Part shown: piece by piece, positions 13,001-28,000 of the stretch
Numbering within the stretch: position 1 is the first letter of the stretch
Layout of the letters: each line of letters opens with the position of its first letter
Origin: Sialis fuliginosa
Taxonomy: Eukaryota; Arthropoda; Insecta; Megaloptera; Sialidae
DNA length: 64,000 bases
Reading direction: 5' to 3'
NCBI GenBank assembly: GCA_961205875.1
Contig: OY540810.1
Coordinates: forward strand, 15,996,001 to 16,060,000
Notes under the pieces: generated by a model
Seen by the model: only the letters and a program-made list of their open reading frames with translations
Database searches by the model: none
Told to the model about the DNA's origin: nothing
Position numbers and translations under genes: made by a program

Positions 13001-16000
13001 ATTAAGTATATATATGTAGGTAATAATACACTTTATAACTTTAACCTTAATTTTTTTTTTTTTTAATTCGCAGATTCCAAAATAATTCAAATATAAAATT
13101 TCGCCCTTCTGTTAATCGTTTTCAATTTACAGACATACACACAGAAAACATTTATAAACTATTCGTAATTAATTCAGGAAAAGTCAAAATGAATATTTTT
13201 TATTAAAATCTCGAATTGGAAAAAATACTACCTATATTTTTATATATTTTATACATAACGCCGTACAAGAAAGTAATATTAATATCCTATTTAAAATTTT
13301 TATTAACATAAAATCTCATGACTATAAATACTTCAATATTATCTCTCAAGTTGTTTATTAACTACAATATATGAAACACGCACATAAACATTACTGCTAT
13401 CAACTGTCAAACATTATGAACTAACCTGTTCTTATTTTCGCGCAAAAGAAAGATCTGATTCGAAACCAGAGTCGACACAAAAGAAAGAAATAGAGTGTGC
13501 GTTGGGCATTCACTAGTCTTTATTTAAACTTAAACACTAGCTGTGCCCGCGGCTTCGCACGCGTGGACTACGACACTATTAGGATTTTTGAATATATGTT
13601 GTTGAATTAAGTACAAAAACGATTAGTTATTATTGTAATAATAACTTGTCAAAACCTAAATTACCTAACAAAAACGAATCAGAACAAAAAATACAAATAA
13701 TTTTTGCTCTTCAGAACAAAAAGTACAAATATTTTTGTTCTGTTCAAATTTAAAACACAATAAATAATTAACAATCAAAGGACCGAATGACTGCGAATGC
13801 CGGCCGAACGCTCGCGAATCGCGCTCCCTCCTGCGAATAATATTTTACCGTATGTATACTTCAAGTTATTTCCTAAACTATAATATCAAATTGGATTATG
13901 TTGTTACGAAGTATGTACTATATGGACTGTTTAGAGCCACTTACAGGTGCATTTTTGAGTTAGAAAAAAATAAAAAAAGAGGCAAATTCTACTAATTGAG
14001 ATCAACATTTCGACACCCCATATGCCTAGAGATGAAAAAAAAATTATAAAATTCTACGACGCTCCTCCCACTTTCTCCAAAAGAAATGATATTGTTGACT
14101 TTGGTATTTGCAGTTACTAGTGTCACAAAATCCTTGTTACCAATTTTTTTTCAATTTTTTTGAGCTAGTTGTTATCGTGTTAAAAGTGGGGGAGGATTAA
14201 TTACCGCTCGGAGCCCCTTATAGGTGCCATTTTTGAGTTAAAAAAAAGGGTCAAATTCTACCGATTGATATCTACATTTTGACACCCCACACGCCTTGTC
14301 ATATTTTTTTTAATTACTTTGGTATATTGGATTGCCATTTATGGGAAAAATAAGCAAGTGGGTCAATCCACTAGTTTGGTTATACATTTTGACGCGCCAC
14401 ATGCCTTGGTATGACACAAAATTTTTTTGATAGCTTTAGCTCTTTGGCACCCCCCACCCCCTAATAATATTTTTTTTGCCTAAAGGGCATCACTTTACAT
14501 GTTCAATAAAAAATTTCATATTTATAGCTTATACAGTATAAATAATAAAAATTTATAAATATTTTGGTTTGACTGAAAAGTACAGACAGACGACAAATTA
14601 AGATTAATAAGGTTTTTTCGGAACCCTAAGATATTTCTTAAGAGTTATCAGTAATAAACTACGTCTGCTTATAGATGGTGAATCAGGACAGCCTTTTTGC
14701 ACAATAAAATCTTCATTCAATGCAATTAAAAATCAATTTATCAACATCACAACAACCTGTACAATCGTGTTGTGAGTATTTTTTTCTCAGGTTAAATTTG
14801 CATACGATATGAAACAAGAAACATCACGAATAATGTTCGGTTTTATAAATAATTCGCTCTCAAACTAAAATCTTTTACAGATAACCGAAATGTGTTACAT
14901 GTTATTTATGAATTTAGCATGTGTAGAAACTAGATTGTAAAAGTCTGTAGCAGTGCCGGTTTTAGGGGCGAGGCGTGCCAGGGCTTTTTTTTTTAAAGTG
15001 CATTGTAATTTAAATTCAATAAACCAATTTAAGATTTTTTCTTGCGAAAATTTTATTGATACTTTAAATTCCGAAGTACTGAATAAAAATTAACAAATAT
15101 TTATATTATTGAATCGAATTATTTAAGCCCCATTTGATAACTACGTTGTTTTTTGTTAAAAAATAATTTCGTCTGTAAAAAATATTTTTGATAAAATGAT
15201 AATACTATTGGGGTGGAAGGGGGGGGGGTAATAATATCTAGACTCACTAAGCCCGACTCTGTAAAGATCCATAAAATTATATAGACAGGATTGTAAATTC
15301 CTCATAGTATATTTCAACTTAAAAAAGTTTACAGAAAGTCGAATTTTTATTATTTGCATAAAAATTTATTACATCAAAAAAAAATCAAAAGAACAAACAT
15401 GTGTGTGCTTGCATTAAGTTTTTTGTATAAAATAATCAAAAACATTGACATTGAAAAATAAATAAAATTGAAATCTGTGAAAAGCATTGAAAAGTAAAGA
15501 TTTTAAGCTTTAAAATATGTTTTTATTTATTTCCGTATATTATTTTTATCATAATTACAGTTTTGACTATTTCACTTTCTTAAAAATAATTAACCCGTTA
15601 ATTAATTTGATAAGTGTTACATATATTAATCTAACTTTAATATTAATTTAAATCGTTCCAGGCGTTTTTTGATTAAAATCCGTGCGAAGGCCAACGTAGC
15701 CTACTAATAATAATAAGGTGCAGGAACCAGTCTTGGATCATATGCCAGTGTTGGATTTTTGTTTAATTAACACTAATTTAGAAATATTTGTTGATATTTG
15801 ATTACTACCATCACTGAATCATAATCTATAGTCACTTAACTTTAAAACAGCTAAATTTGATGATTCAGTCAATGAATGTCAAAATGGTAGACATTTAAAT
15901 TAATTATAAGTGTAATTTATTTATTAATTATTATATTATCATAGCATCTACTTTACATTTTTTCAAATTTTACGATTCTTTATTTTATAACTTTTGTTAA

Positions 16001-19000
16001 AAACTAAAAGGCTATAATTAAAAAAAAAACTATGTTTGCGGACTTACTTGTTTTATTAGAAACACGAGTTCATAAAAATTACAAAAATGATGCCCATCAA
16101 TCCCAAAAACAGTAAACCTTACTCTTAAAGACTGGTGCCAGTACCTACCTTATAGTGCAAAAATAATTTGTCATCAAAAAAATTGAACTCTGACGAAAAG
16201 GACAAACACGCGCGCATCTATCTAAAACAAAATACTTACACTTATACAGGGTGGGGCATTTAAAGTGTTACAGTTGATTATCTCAGAACCATCGCATATT
16301 TGAAAAAAAATGTTTCAACCAAAAAATGTTTGGTTGTAAGGGGGTAATCGAATAGTGATATTTATTTACTATTTTAATATGACCTTCAAGGATATTTGAA
16401 AATCAACATCATTTTTTTAAATAGGAACCTATAGTTTTTATTCAGTAATTTTATTCTACGTCAAAAAACACGAATCTTTCATTGAAAACTTTTTTTGAAC
16501 AACCCAAGTTGTTGAACCATTTTTTTCAAATATGCGATGGTTCTGAGATTATCAACTGTAACACTTTAAATGCCCCACCCTGTATAATCGTACGTTTTAA
16601 GATGTGTGGTTTCTAAAAAACATGAATTCGATTTATTGGGTATAAAAAACTCACGCATAAATTACTGGGATTGAGTATACGTGTTATTCGGCTCATAAGA
16701 TATTCAGTTTTATTTAGTTGCAAAATCTACTTTCTTGATACGTAGACATTTTGCGGTTTGAAATATCGAATACAAAATTTTATTCTTTCGCTGAAAATAA
16801 ATTTGACCTCCAAAATTTCTTGCTAACGACAAAAAATTTAATAATATCAATAAAATATAGAAAGCCTCCCCGTGATAATTTTTATGTATCTTTCCAAATC
16901 TGCCATTGGATTTTTTCACGATCATTTCTTCCCTAGTTATAGGCATTCAAAGTAAAAAGTGTGATTTTTGCTTTGATCACAAATAACTTTATCAAAAATA
17001 ATACAGTGATATGAAATATCTGCCATGGGAGACACGGGACTTTCTTATATGTAATACTGAAAGTGAAGAATGTACGTGTTTCTAATTTTATTAAAAAATA
17101 TTTCAAAAAACTGATAAAATAGAATAAAATTAATAAGGCATAAACTACACTCAACAAAAATATTAAAGGATTATTTTAAAAAAGCAAAAATTTTACAAAT
17201 TTTCAAACAGTTATATCTCCGCAAAAAAATGATTTAGTGTACATGATCCCAAGCCCATTCGTAAGTTGTACTTTCTAGTTTTTGAATCAAAAGATAATAA
17301 TTTGTATCACCCATTGCCGCTTTGTTTCAAGGGTTAAAGGAGTTCGAAAAATTATACCTTAATTATTTATAAACTTTGTGAGCGTAAAATTTTTGCAAAT
17401 TTTTTTACGAGAAATTCAATGAAAGCGTTCGAAAGCTTGTACTTTTCTCTTGAAAATGCACTTTTTTCATTCCTGTACGATTTTTTTTGACCGCGTTATT
17501 TACTGTCAAAGTAAAATTGACACATTTGAATTTAAACTCTTACATATTCGGAAATAATGATCGCACAATAATAGACTTGATATCATTAGAACACTGAAAG
17601 TGTCCTCTTTAAAATGCGTGTATACGATTTTGTAAAAAGAAATTATTCCTCCCATGATTTTCGTTTTTAAAACATGTAAAAAACGGTATTTCTCATTTTT
17701 TATTTATCTTAAATGCAAACGTGTTTTTTTTAGTTAATATTGACCCAAAATTGCAAGTTGCTGCGATTTTTTTTCTTCATGTTCACAGCTATCAAATGTT
17801 TAATTTAATTAAAGGATATTTTTCCATCTTTTCTAGCGTTGAAAAACAATAAGAAATGGATTTTTTTTAAATTGGTTCCGACGCCACGAAATATGGCTAC
17901 TACGGTGGTATACATCATGGATACAAAAAATGACTGGATGAAAGATTTTTTTAGTCTTTCAATGTTTTTTTTTATATATATAAAAATTAATAGCTGAGAA
18001 CCTACTATACAAAATTAGCTATTAGTGAAAACCGCCTTAAAATCGGTTCAGTAGTTTTCGAGACTACCTTTAACATGTAGAAAAATAGATCTTCCTTTTT
18101 ATATAGAGGTAGAGATTTCTTGCAAACTGAGGTATAAAAAACTGCAGTGGTATTTGCCGCGTGTCAAACAGAGAACCGTGAGAATATAGCAAATGTTTTT
18201 TTATTGCAAATTAAATCAACATACGATGGGAGTCGAGTGTGGTTAAATACGCGGTTAAATATAGCAGCTTGTATTACACTTGTCACTTGATAAATTATTT
18301 TGCATCTTGCATTGAGGTTACTACCAAATACCAGGTTATATACCACATGGTCCCATTTTATTGACATGTATTTTCCTTATAGTCATTTTTTAGTGTTCCG
18401 TGCCAAACGGAACATTTATGGAACCACTTCGGTGTCCGTCCGGCCGTCCGTCACAAGCAAATTTCTCTGAAACCATTCGAGGTAATTTTTTTTAATTTAT
18501 CACAGAGTGGCCCAATTATTTTTTATTTAATTTATTTTTTATGTTTTTCTATGAAAAAATAAATTATAACGATTTATAATAAAAATGTTTGAAATAAAAT
18601 CACAGAATAGAATTAAAATATATCTCAAACATTAACAAAAACAACAATTAATGTAATTTAGTTTATATTCAATTTCTTAGCATAAAGTGTTAACTTATGT
18701 AATTTATTCTGTATCATGATGTATAAAAAGTCTTGTGCCGACCAGAACATTTTCTTTTCTTTATCAAATTATATAAAACAACAATTTATTTTAAAATTAA
18801 CCTAATGAGAGGCGGTGGGGGAGGATGATTTTTAAAATCTCATAACACAATTACCATTATGATCGATATTTAATAAACACTAGTCTAAAGAATTCTAGTA
18901 CAAGATGAAGAAATACTGAATAATTTACATAATTTTTCATATCTACAGATATCCCATTATAAATAATTACTATGTAAATGTACAAATAACCGTGACGGTG

Positions 19001-22000
19001 TTATATGCAATAAGATATTTCTCTACTGAATCTTCTGCATGAAAATTGTAATTGCATGTATGCAATATTATAAATTACATGAACGCATATGGATATCTGC
19101 TAAATATATGTAATTTGTTCAAAAAAAATCTCTATTTGTAAATGTCGTGAAGAATGCTGACAAAGTGTCTCAATAAAATATATGCGAATTTATAAATTGG
19201 ATGTCTTTATATTTTAAAAATTTTAATTTATGGATAAATGTGTAAGGGGAAATTTAAATAATTTATTTTCTCAGTTCAAAGGTGGTTCAACTTCTGTTAT
19301 GTTTCTTCATGTATTATATGAGAATGTGTTATATACGTTGTAATAAATTATAATTACAAGTAAACATATATGTGGAATTTCTAGTAAATCATCATAATTA
19401 AATACCTATTATATTTTTATGCAATTAAGTTTTTCTATTCCTTCTGCCTAAAGGAAGATTATCATTTTGTACAACTAGATTTAATGAAATGTGAAATGAC
19501 ACAATTACAAATACTCGAATAACCTCTTTTAATCAATTAGCAAGTATGACGTCCTGGGTGATATTTTTTCGCCATTTGTATTTTTTCTTAAAAAATTTAT
19601 TTGATCTAAGTTTTTCGTGTCGCCGTGCGCCGGTCCTCCTGGTCTGGCGTTCCGTGCGATAGCTCTACCCCCCTCCAACCCCCTAAAGCCGGTATTGTGA
19701 GTAGGAATGAAGAATGAGAACTAAAAATAAGACTTACAACTTATAAAATATAGCTTAAAAGGGTAAGGAATTACACATAAAATTAAATGTATTAAAGAGA
19801 AAAAAATAATACATCGGATATCTTTGATAAGCAATTTTGTTATTTATATTACACTACCTATGCCCGCGGCTTCGCTCGCGTCCTACGGAATTATTGTTGC
19901 AGAAATAGTAAGAATGTATTCATAGTCGAGTCAATGAAGCTCGAAAATCGAAAATTAATTATTTAAATAATTAAAAATTAACGTTTTTCAACGAACATTA
20001 ATTTTTTTTGCTTATTTTCTCAAATATTATTCATTAAACTTAATTATAAAAAAATCACTTTCGATCAAATATTATCGAAAAAAAAATATTTATTAAAATT
20101 TAAAAATTCCGCAAAATCCAGCCGGAACCGGAATAAAATCGTGAATTCCGGTAAGTAAAAAACGACGCAAATATTGTTTATATGAAATAAACTTATTTGT
20201 ACACTAAAATAACAGTTTATTATGTAGGTAGCTATAGTTATTGGTTATAAATAAGTTGCTCATCGAATTCTACATAATTATAGCATTGCATGAAAAGGGA
20301 AAGTAGGTAAATCCACGTACATAGCATAGGGTATGTAGGAAGATACTTGTACTTTTAAAATTTGTAACCTACTAATGATTGCACGCTTTTGATACTTTTC
20401 CAATAAAAAGATTCGCTCTTTCTGTTACGGAATCGTCGAGTTGAAATACAGATAGAATCAATACAATACGTTTGATTTATTTACTTGCTTCATTGATTCA
20501 TTGATTCATTTCAGTATTTTCAAGTAACATGTCTTATATCCGGTATTATAAAGAATTTGCTCTGGAGCAAAAGTTAAGATAACAATATCTGTTATATGTT
20601 AAACATTTTCGTGTTAAAAGTTTTCCACTGTATATGAATGGACATTATAATATGTGTTTTTATTTAACAAACTGTGTCTGGTTAAAAAAAGTTTCGTCAT
20701 ATACCAAACCTAAACACACACTCCCAGCTTGATCAATATTATTACATTTATCTGAAACCATTTACAATAAGTGTGGGAAAATTATTAACTACAGCAAAGC
20801 CATGTAGTTCTTATATAAAGACGTCACGCAATACATAAATAATTTCTGCAATCTGCGAACATAAATAACACGAATAAATAAAAAGTAACATACTAATGGC
20901 ATTGAAGCGTTCAACCATTGAGAAACTACAATATGTACATTTATTTACAAATAACTGATTATTTGAATTAACTTTATATGTATACAAGATATCAAATGTT
21001 TTTGATTCTTCGCCAAATATAGGAGACGCTATATGATAATTTCTGAAAGTATTTATTCTCCGATTTCCAAATTTCCACAATTCCAAATCAAAACAGACAC
21101 TTCCGTGTCAATTTGCCTGAGTGTAAAAAAAGGGATGTGAAAATTTTATATAATCTTTTTTGTAGAACATTCAATTTTCTTTCAAAAAACATTTGTATAG
21201 TAAAAAAATCCCTTACAAAGATATATCTCCCTTTGCAACTGTTCCGATACACGTTGTTTTTGTTTGACATTTAATATACTAGTATGTCATTCTTAACATA
21301 TTTATAAGAAATAGTTGTTTTATGAATAAAAATTTAAAATATTTAGCAATTTTATAACAATTTGATATCTAACAGATAGCATTAGCTGGAAGCTAGCTTG
21401 CTTTTGCACTAAAGCAAATTCTTTATAATACCAGACATTAATTAAACAAGTGTCAGAAAAAATTGGTGCCAATACCGTATAAGGATAGAAAGAAAATATA
21501 TATTGTATAAGTAGTGTATTTTCTTTAAAAAAATACTTAACGGTACCTGGCACGAGACAAAGTTATAAGCTACCTTTCTTTATCTATCATTAAAGTCACT
21601 CAAAAAATTGTGTTAAAATATTAAAAAATACAAAACAGAAAATCTGCCAAAAAAACTCAGTCATGTTATTATATACCTACATATATATGGGGCATTCCAC
21701 GCAAAATTTGCCACCAAAATTTTTTTTTCCGTAAAACATTTTTTTTACGGTTCAGCAGTCAAAAATATTCGATACGTATTTTTTTATTTCAATATGATAC
21801 GCGTAATTTTCGAAAAAAAAAAATTTTTAATTCCATGTTTGTAAAAAAGTACTTTTTTTCAATCGCTAATACTGCAATATCTAATGAAGATATAAAAAAA
21901 ATTCCCAAACATGAAATGTGCGCCTTTTTCTCAGCTTTCTAATGAAGTATACTAAAACCCAATCTTATTATTTATTTAATGAAAAAAATTGAAATTTTAT

Positions 22001-25000
22001 AAACAAATAGAATTTTTTCGAATTTGGACATGATTTTTTTTCTTTTTTTGTATTGAAAAAAGTAGCCAAAACGTTTTTCTTAATACTGGCAAAATTTCAG
22101 AGTGGAGAGGTGAATACTTCCGGAGCAATTAATTTTTCAATCGCGGCTTGCACGCGCGAAGCGTACCGCAGCGCGACTTGCTCGGACTCGGGCTTGACTA
22201 TAAGAGTTCTCCACGCATACGCGCTGAGTAAAACACAATCGTATACTTGTAAAATGGTTTGATTACAATTGTATACATTAAAAATGAAGAAGGGATTTTA
22301 TATGATTCTGAACTCAAGGTGGTAAATGTGAAATGACGTTGAAACTTGAATTCAATGTTATAAGTTTATTTATTATCGTTAATATTGTATAATAAATTTT
22401 CATGATGTAAATTCTACAGCTTTTTCAAACATTTGAAAAAGTAACTTTACTATTTATTATATTTAGATGTACGTTTGACTTCTGATTTTTAAATCTATAT
22501 AGAAGAATACTAAAAATGAGCCGAAATCCTCAAATTTGGGATTGTTGCCCTTAAAAAGCCGTAATTAATAATCTTACTTTTAATTATTTTTTTTTGTTTC
22601 CTTCTGGCACAGTTATAAATCTTTTTCCAGGACTTTTGTGAGTCAAATTGTCACAACAAAGTACGAAACAATATTTATAACTTATTATTTTTCATGTACG
22701 AGTATTTTCCATGTTTATCGTTGACACTTGTATATTTAAGCATTGACTGACATTTCAGTACTGAAATATGACGTCACGCAACATGGCGCGCAATTGGAAG
22801 CGTTTGAAAAGTACCTTTTTTTAAATTTGATATTTTGGGTTCGGGATAAACTTTTGGAGTATGAAAAAAATTTCTACAATATTTTTTACCTCTAGATTTT
22901 ATTAAACAGGTTTTTAAGGATTTTCATTTTTGACCGGATTACTCTATTGTACGAGTGGGCTAAAAAAGTTTCTTCTCTGCCTCATATTTTAGTGATATAC
23001 AAATGTTTGGAGGACTATGAAAGAGCAGAAAAATTTCTTCAGAATCGTTTTGAAAAATGCAAAACCATATCAGGAACACAATCATTTCACTATGTTGAAC
23101 CGAACGAAGACTTCAAATTGAAAATGAAAGTCTTTTCTTCCTGTGACACTTTTTAAATATTAAGATTTTGTAAATCAGAAGTCAAACGTACATCTAAATG
23201 TAATAAATAGTAAAGTTACTTTTTCAAATGTTTGAAAAAGATGTAGAATTTACATCATGAAAATTTATTATACAATATTAACGATAATAAATAAAGTTAT
23301 AACATTGAATTCAAGTTTCAACGTCATTTCACATTTACCACCTTGAGTTCGGAATCATATGAAATCCCTTCTTCATTTTTAATGTATACAATTGTAATCA
23401 AACCATTTTACAAGTATACGATTGTGTTTTACTCAGCGCGTATGCGTGGAGAACTCTTATAGTCAAGCCCGAGTCCGAGCAAGTCGCGCTGCGGTACGCT
23501 TCGCGCGCGCAAGCCGCGATTGAAAAATTAATTGCTCCGGAAGTATTCACCTCTCCACTCTGAAATTTTGCCAGTATTAAAAAAAACGTTTTGGCTACTT
23601 TTTTCAATACAAAAAAAGAAAAAAAATTATGTCCAAATTCGAAAAAATTCTATTTGTTCATAAAATTTCAATTTTTTTCATTAAATAAATAATAAGATTG
23701 GGTTTTAGTATACTTCATTAGAAAGCTGAGAAAAAGGCGCACATTTCATGTTTGGGAATTTTTTTTATATCTTCATTAGATATTGCAGTATTAGCGATTG
23801 AAAAAAAGTACTTTTCTACAAACACGGAATTAAAAATTTTTTTTTTCGAAAATTACGCGTATCATATTGAAATAAAAAAATACGTATCGAATATTTTTGA
23901 CTGCTGAACCGTAAAAAAAATGTTTTACGGAAAAAAAAATTTTGGTGGCAAATTTTGCGTGGAATGCCCCATATATATTTTACGGTCAGTGCAATGAATT
24001 CATAATCGATAATAATTACCAGTTATTATTAATGCAAATCAACAAATAAGGTTAATTAGGTTGAGGTTCATACTAATTAATTATTAATACACTGCATTTA
24101 TTACACTGACCGTATTTAGTAAATTAAGTAACAGTATTGTTTGTGTTTTAGTAACAAGTTTAACCCGTTTCAGTCAGTAAAATCGAAAAGTTTTTCTTTT
24201 AAATAATATTTAGTGTAAATGTCAATCAAATTAGAAAAATTGCTTTCAATTATTTATTGATGAATCAAAAACTGAAAATAAATTTGATATCTTAGATTTA
24301 TTATGTGATTATGTTAAAAAATTAAATGAAAGGTTGAGATTTTGACATTAACGACACACACGAAAAAAAGCTAAGAACAAAATAACAACTTTATCAGTTT
24401 AGTTTTATTTCCAAAACAATTTTGTTTCTATTTCTGAAAATAAAATTCAATCGCTTTGGTGAAAACCTGCCTTTATATTGAAGATATTGATTTAAACTAA
24501 AGTTATACGATTTAAAAATGGTTAGTTATGGTATAAAGTATGGACTTTGTATTTGATTCTAAAATCGAGTCTTCGCAAAAAGAGATAGAGCATACGTTGG
24601 GCTATGCTTTGTCTTTGTTTATACATGAGTGTAATTGTTTTTATACATTACGTTAATACAAAACAGAAAGCGCAATCCATGTATATACAATATACATATA
24701 TATATGTGTAATATTTATAATATTTTGAGGTCTACATACCGAAAGAAGTGCTGACGTTGGCAACGAGGGTAACTATGGCAATTGCGATGAAAAAGCGCGG
24801 TTGGGTCGGGTTCAGACCAATCATGTAGTACGAGACAGACGTGAAGATTATCGGTATCGCGGCGAAGATAGGAGCCTCCGCCAGGGTTTTACACAGGAAG
24901 TAGATCTCCGTCCGGTACATTCCGCTTCTGTGCTCGCGTAAGAACACGGGTAGCTCTGTGCAGAAAACCTAGAGAAGGGAAAATTAAGAATTCATGGAAA

Positions 25001-28000
25001 ATACGACGAGTGAAGATGATTTCAAAAATATACTACTTAAATCGAAAATATTTGTTCTTAAAATAAATGAAAAAAAACATCTACCAAGTAAATGCACAGT
25101 GCTTTCTGCCATTGGTTAACCATTTAATTTTCCTACAATTTTATTATAATTCGACATTTTTCTTTTAATACGCGCCTGGTTATTTTTTCATATATTTTTT
25201 ATTTTTTGAGAATTTCAATCTAAATCTAAAATTTTCTGCAATGCAAACGTCAAAATGACATTTGAAGTGTCATAGTAAATAGAGATTGTAAGAAACAAAT
25301 GACAATTTTTTTAAGCAAAAAAAATAAATCTTTGTAAAAGAATATTTTTAAATTTACAATACAATTCTATAAAATTCACGTTACGGTTCTCTGAATAACT
25401 ACACTACAAATAAATATTGTTTTGGTGAAGTTTTGCTATTTTCTTGTATTTTAGTTGATATTTTTATGAAAAATTAAAGTTAGATATCCAAAATCTTTGT
25501 GTTTTCGATTTCATTAAAAGTATGTTTATTGTATACAAACGTTTAAACGTTGAACATATGTATAACAAATAAAGATGAAATCAAATATAAAAAAAGGAAT
25601 AAAATCATCTTATTATACAGAATGTTTCATGATTGAATGTCAATATTGAAGGGGGTTAATGTGTGGCATGATTTTGAGACAAAAAGTTCATATAAACATT
25701 TCATATAAACATCCGTTTTCGTTTGTTTTTTTTTTATTCAAAATAATCAAGGTGACATTAATTGAGACACCACTGGTTGAAAATTTTTTTTTCACAAAAG
25801 ATGTGTCCTACACCTTGTTTACATCCACCAAGTTTTTTTTAAATATCTATTATAGTTTCGGAGTTAAAAAAAAACACACAATTTTTCAAAAAAAATTTAA
25901 TCATCCTGTATACCAAAAATAAAGCGAAAACGGACAAATGTTTATATGAACTTTTTGTCTTAAAATCATGTACAGATTAACCTCCTTCAATATTGATATT
26001 CAATTATGAAAGTTCCTGTATAAACAATAGGTTAATATTTTTCATGTAATTTTCCATTTAAATCACATTTATTTAGACAGCGAAAATTTTAATAGATAAA
26101 ATCAAATGCGCTAATATCCATTGGGAACATGTAACAACAGTCAAACAGAAATTAAAGTGCTTTTTTAGCGGTTCGCATCCCAGTTTCCGATTTGGTTTCA
26201 ACTTTCCACCATATACATTATTAACTTTTAAACTTTTATATTTCGAAATTGAACTTACATTTATCACAGCAAAAACATTTTGAAATGTCATATTTGTTAA
26301 AAATAGGAACAGTACGCCATTCATGTTCATCACTCCATCTTGATCCATATTCTGGCCAAAATATATCGTCCCGATTAGTAAAGAAACCAGCTGAAGGATA
26401 AATCAACCGTTAGAAAGGTATTATATTGTACATATCTACACGTAGGTAAAATGTGATGTTATTATTTTATCAAAATTTTTGTTTTTGGTACCGTTAAGAT
26501 TCTATGGAGGATTTCCTATACGTTACTGAGGGAAAAATATGGTTTACTAACGAAATAAAAGTATTTTTAGTTTACTGCCTTTCGTAATTTGGTTGCTTAT
26601 TCAAAGTGAGAAGGCAGTAAATACTCTTTTCAAAAAAACAATAAAGGTTATAACTTTGACATGTAATAAATAAGATACAAGTATTTAATCACCCTCTATT
26701 TGCACAGTGGGACCTGAAAATGCTGAAAACTTTGATTATATTTTTCTCAATATTTACATTTAACTTCTTACTGATTTAACAAGATATATTTAGGAATTTT
26801 GAAATGTACTTACAATTGTCTGCAAAACTCTAACTTTAATCAGCATCGGTTCCTTGATCACGCTGATCCACGACCTCCACAGCACGGCCCTGAACTGGGC
26901 GCACCAAGAAGCTTTGTACGGACTGCGTCGTATCGAGTCCATCGTGTCCGCGAGCAGGTCCTCGTAACCTCGCTTGTTGCGCGCCGCTTCGCCGGCTTCC
27001 ACCGCAACGGCCTGACCGAGCTCAGAACGCTCGAAACCGTCACATACCGTGTCTATTGTCTGCCTGCACTCGTCCTCACGGTTAGGAACCACGGCTAGCA
27101 ACTGGATGAAGTAATCCGCTGGATTGTAGTTGCTCGGACATGGTGCACCTAACCTGGTATAATTATTGCAATTTTGTGATGTCCATCAAAAAAGAATATC
27201 TGCATTTTTCCAAAATATATAGTGAGTTTTTGTGGCCCCAAATGCTAAAGGGGCCCTAGGAAAAGTGGTAAAGGTAAAGTTTTGCAGGTTATGAGAATAA
27301 ATAAATGTCAATCAGAAATGAAGAATTATTAATTATATAAGAATATAAAGTTATTTTGTATCATTTGAAGTATCCGTACTAAGTAAAATTCTGCAGTACT
27401 TTATTTTTTCAACATTTCACAAAAACGGTTGATCATATGATAAATTAACAATGTATATTGTTATGTATTTTGTGTCATATAATCATCTACAAGTACTCAA
27501 CTCAGGAAAAAATTAAAGAACAAAAAAATACTTGATAAAAATCGTCGGGCCTACTGGCCCCATACACCCCTGTTCTAAATTACGATCGTTTGATATTGGA
27601 AATTGATAATACTTATTAATACTAGATCCTGTATCAAATCTTATAACTGTATCACAATGGGTTCTCTAGATATTAAATAAGCACTATTTTTGGAAGGCTG
27701 TAGCTTCCTCACGAAGAATTTCCAGACACAGGTTCACATAAAGTTTTTTGCTTAGAATAACATCTTCGTTCTACTGTTAATTTTTTTACACTATATAGTT
27801 GTAAATCATCCTGTATATTTTAAATTAGACTCCTTTTAATAAATAATGCAAACAAATTAAAAAAAATAACACAAAGCTCAAATTATCTTCATAAATGCAT
27901 AAAATAATTTTTACACATTTTTTAAAACATTCCAATTTATACCAAAACCAATGAAAATGAATCAATCAACTCAAGTGTACATAAACTACATTTAAAAAAC

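Larger units (their letters stand above)
21681..23978. mobile_element. large young foldback element with TATATGGGGCATTCCACG termini
   Basis: Two arms of about 795 bp (about 21681-22485 and 23174-23978) are inverted copies with only scattered single-base differences, separated by a spacer of about 690 bp. Each arm holds a GC-rich patch (GCGCGAAGCGTACCGCAGCG) that gives mirrored 69-codon open frames at 22053-22262 and 23398-23607. These are arm sequence, not genes. The termini resemble those of the 32013-33028 element. Confidence 0.9.

Noticed and set aside
17151..18120. CACTCAACAAAAATATTAAA as the start of an autonomous DNA transposon
   Set aside because: No inverse partner end and no transposase-like frame could be found in the following kilobases.
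22053..22262. Mirrored 69-codon open frames at 22053-22262 (+) and 23398-23607 (-)
   Set aside because: They are the same arm sequence read in the two inverted copies. The translation contains no recognised domain and simply covers the GC-rich patch.
26799..27098. Plus-strand open frame opposite white exon 6, and similar frames opposite exon 5 (30037-30406)
   Set aside because: These are antisense shadows of GC-rich coding exons; the minus-strand frames carry the White motifs.
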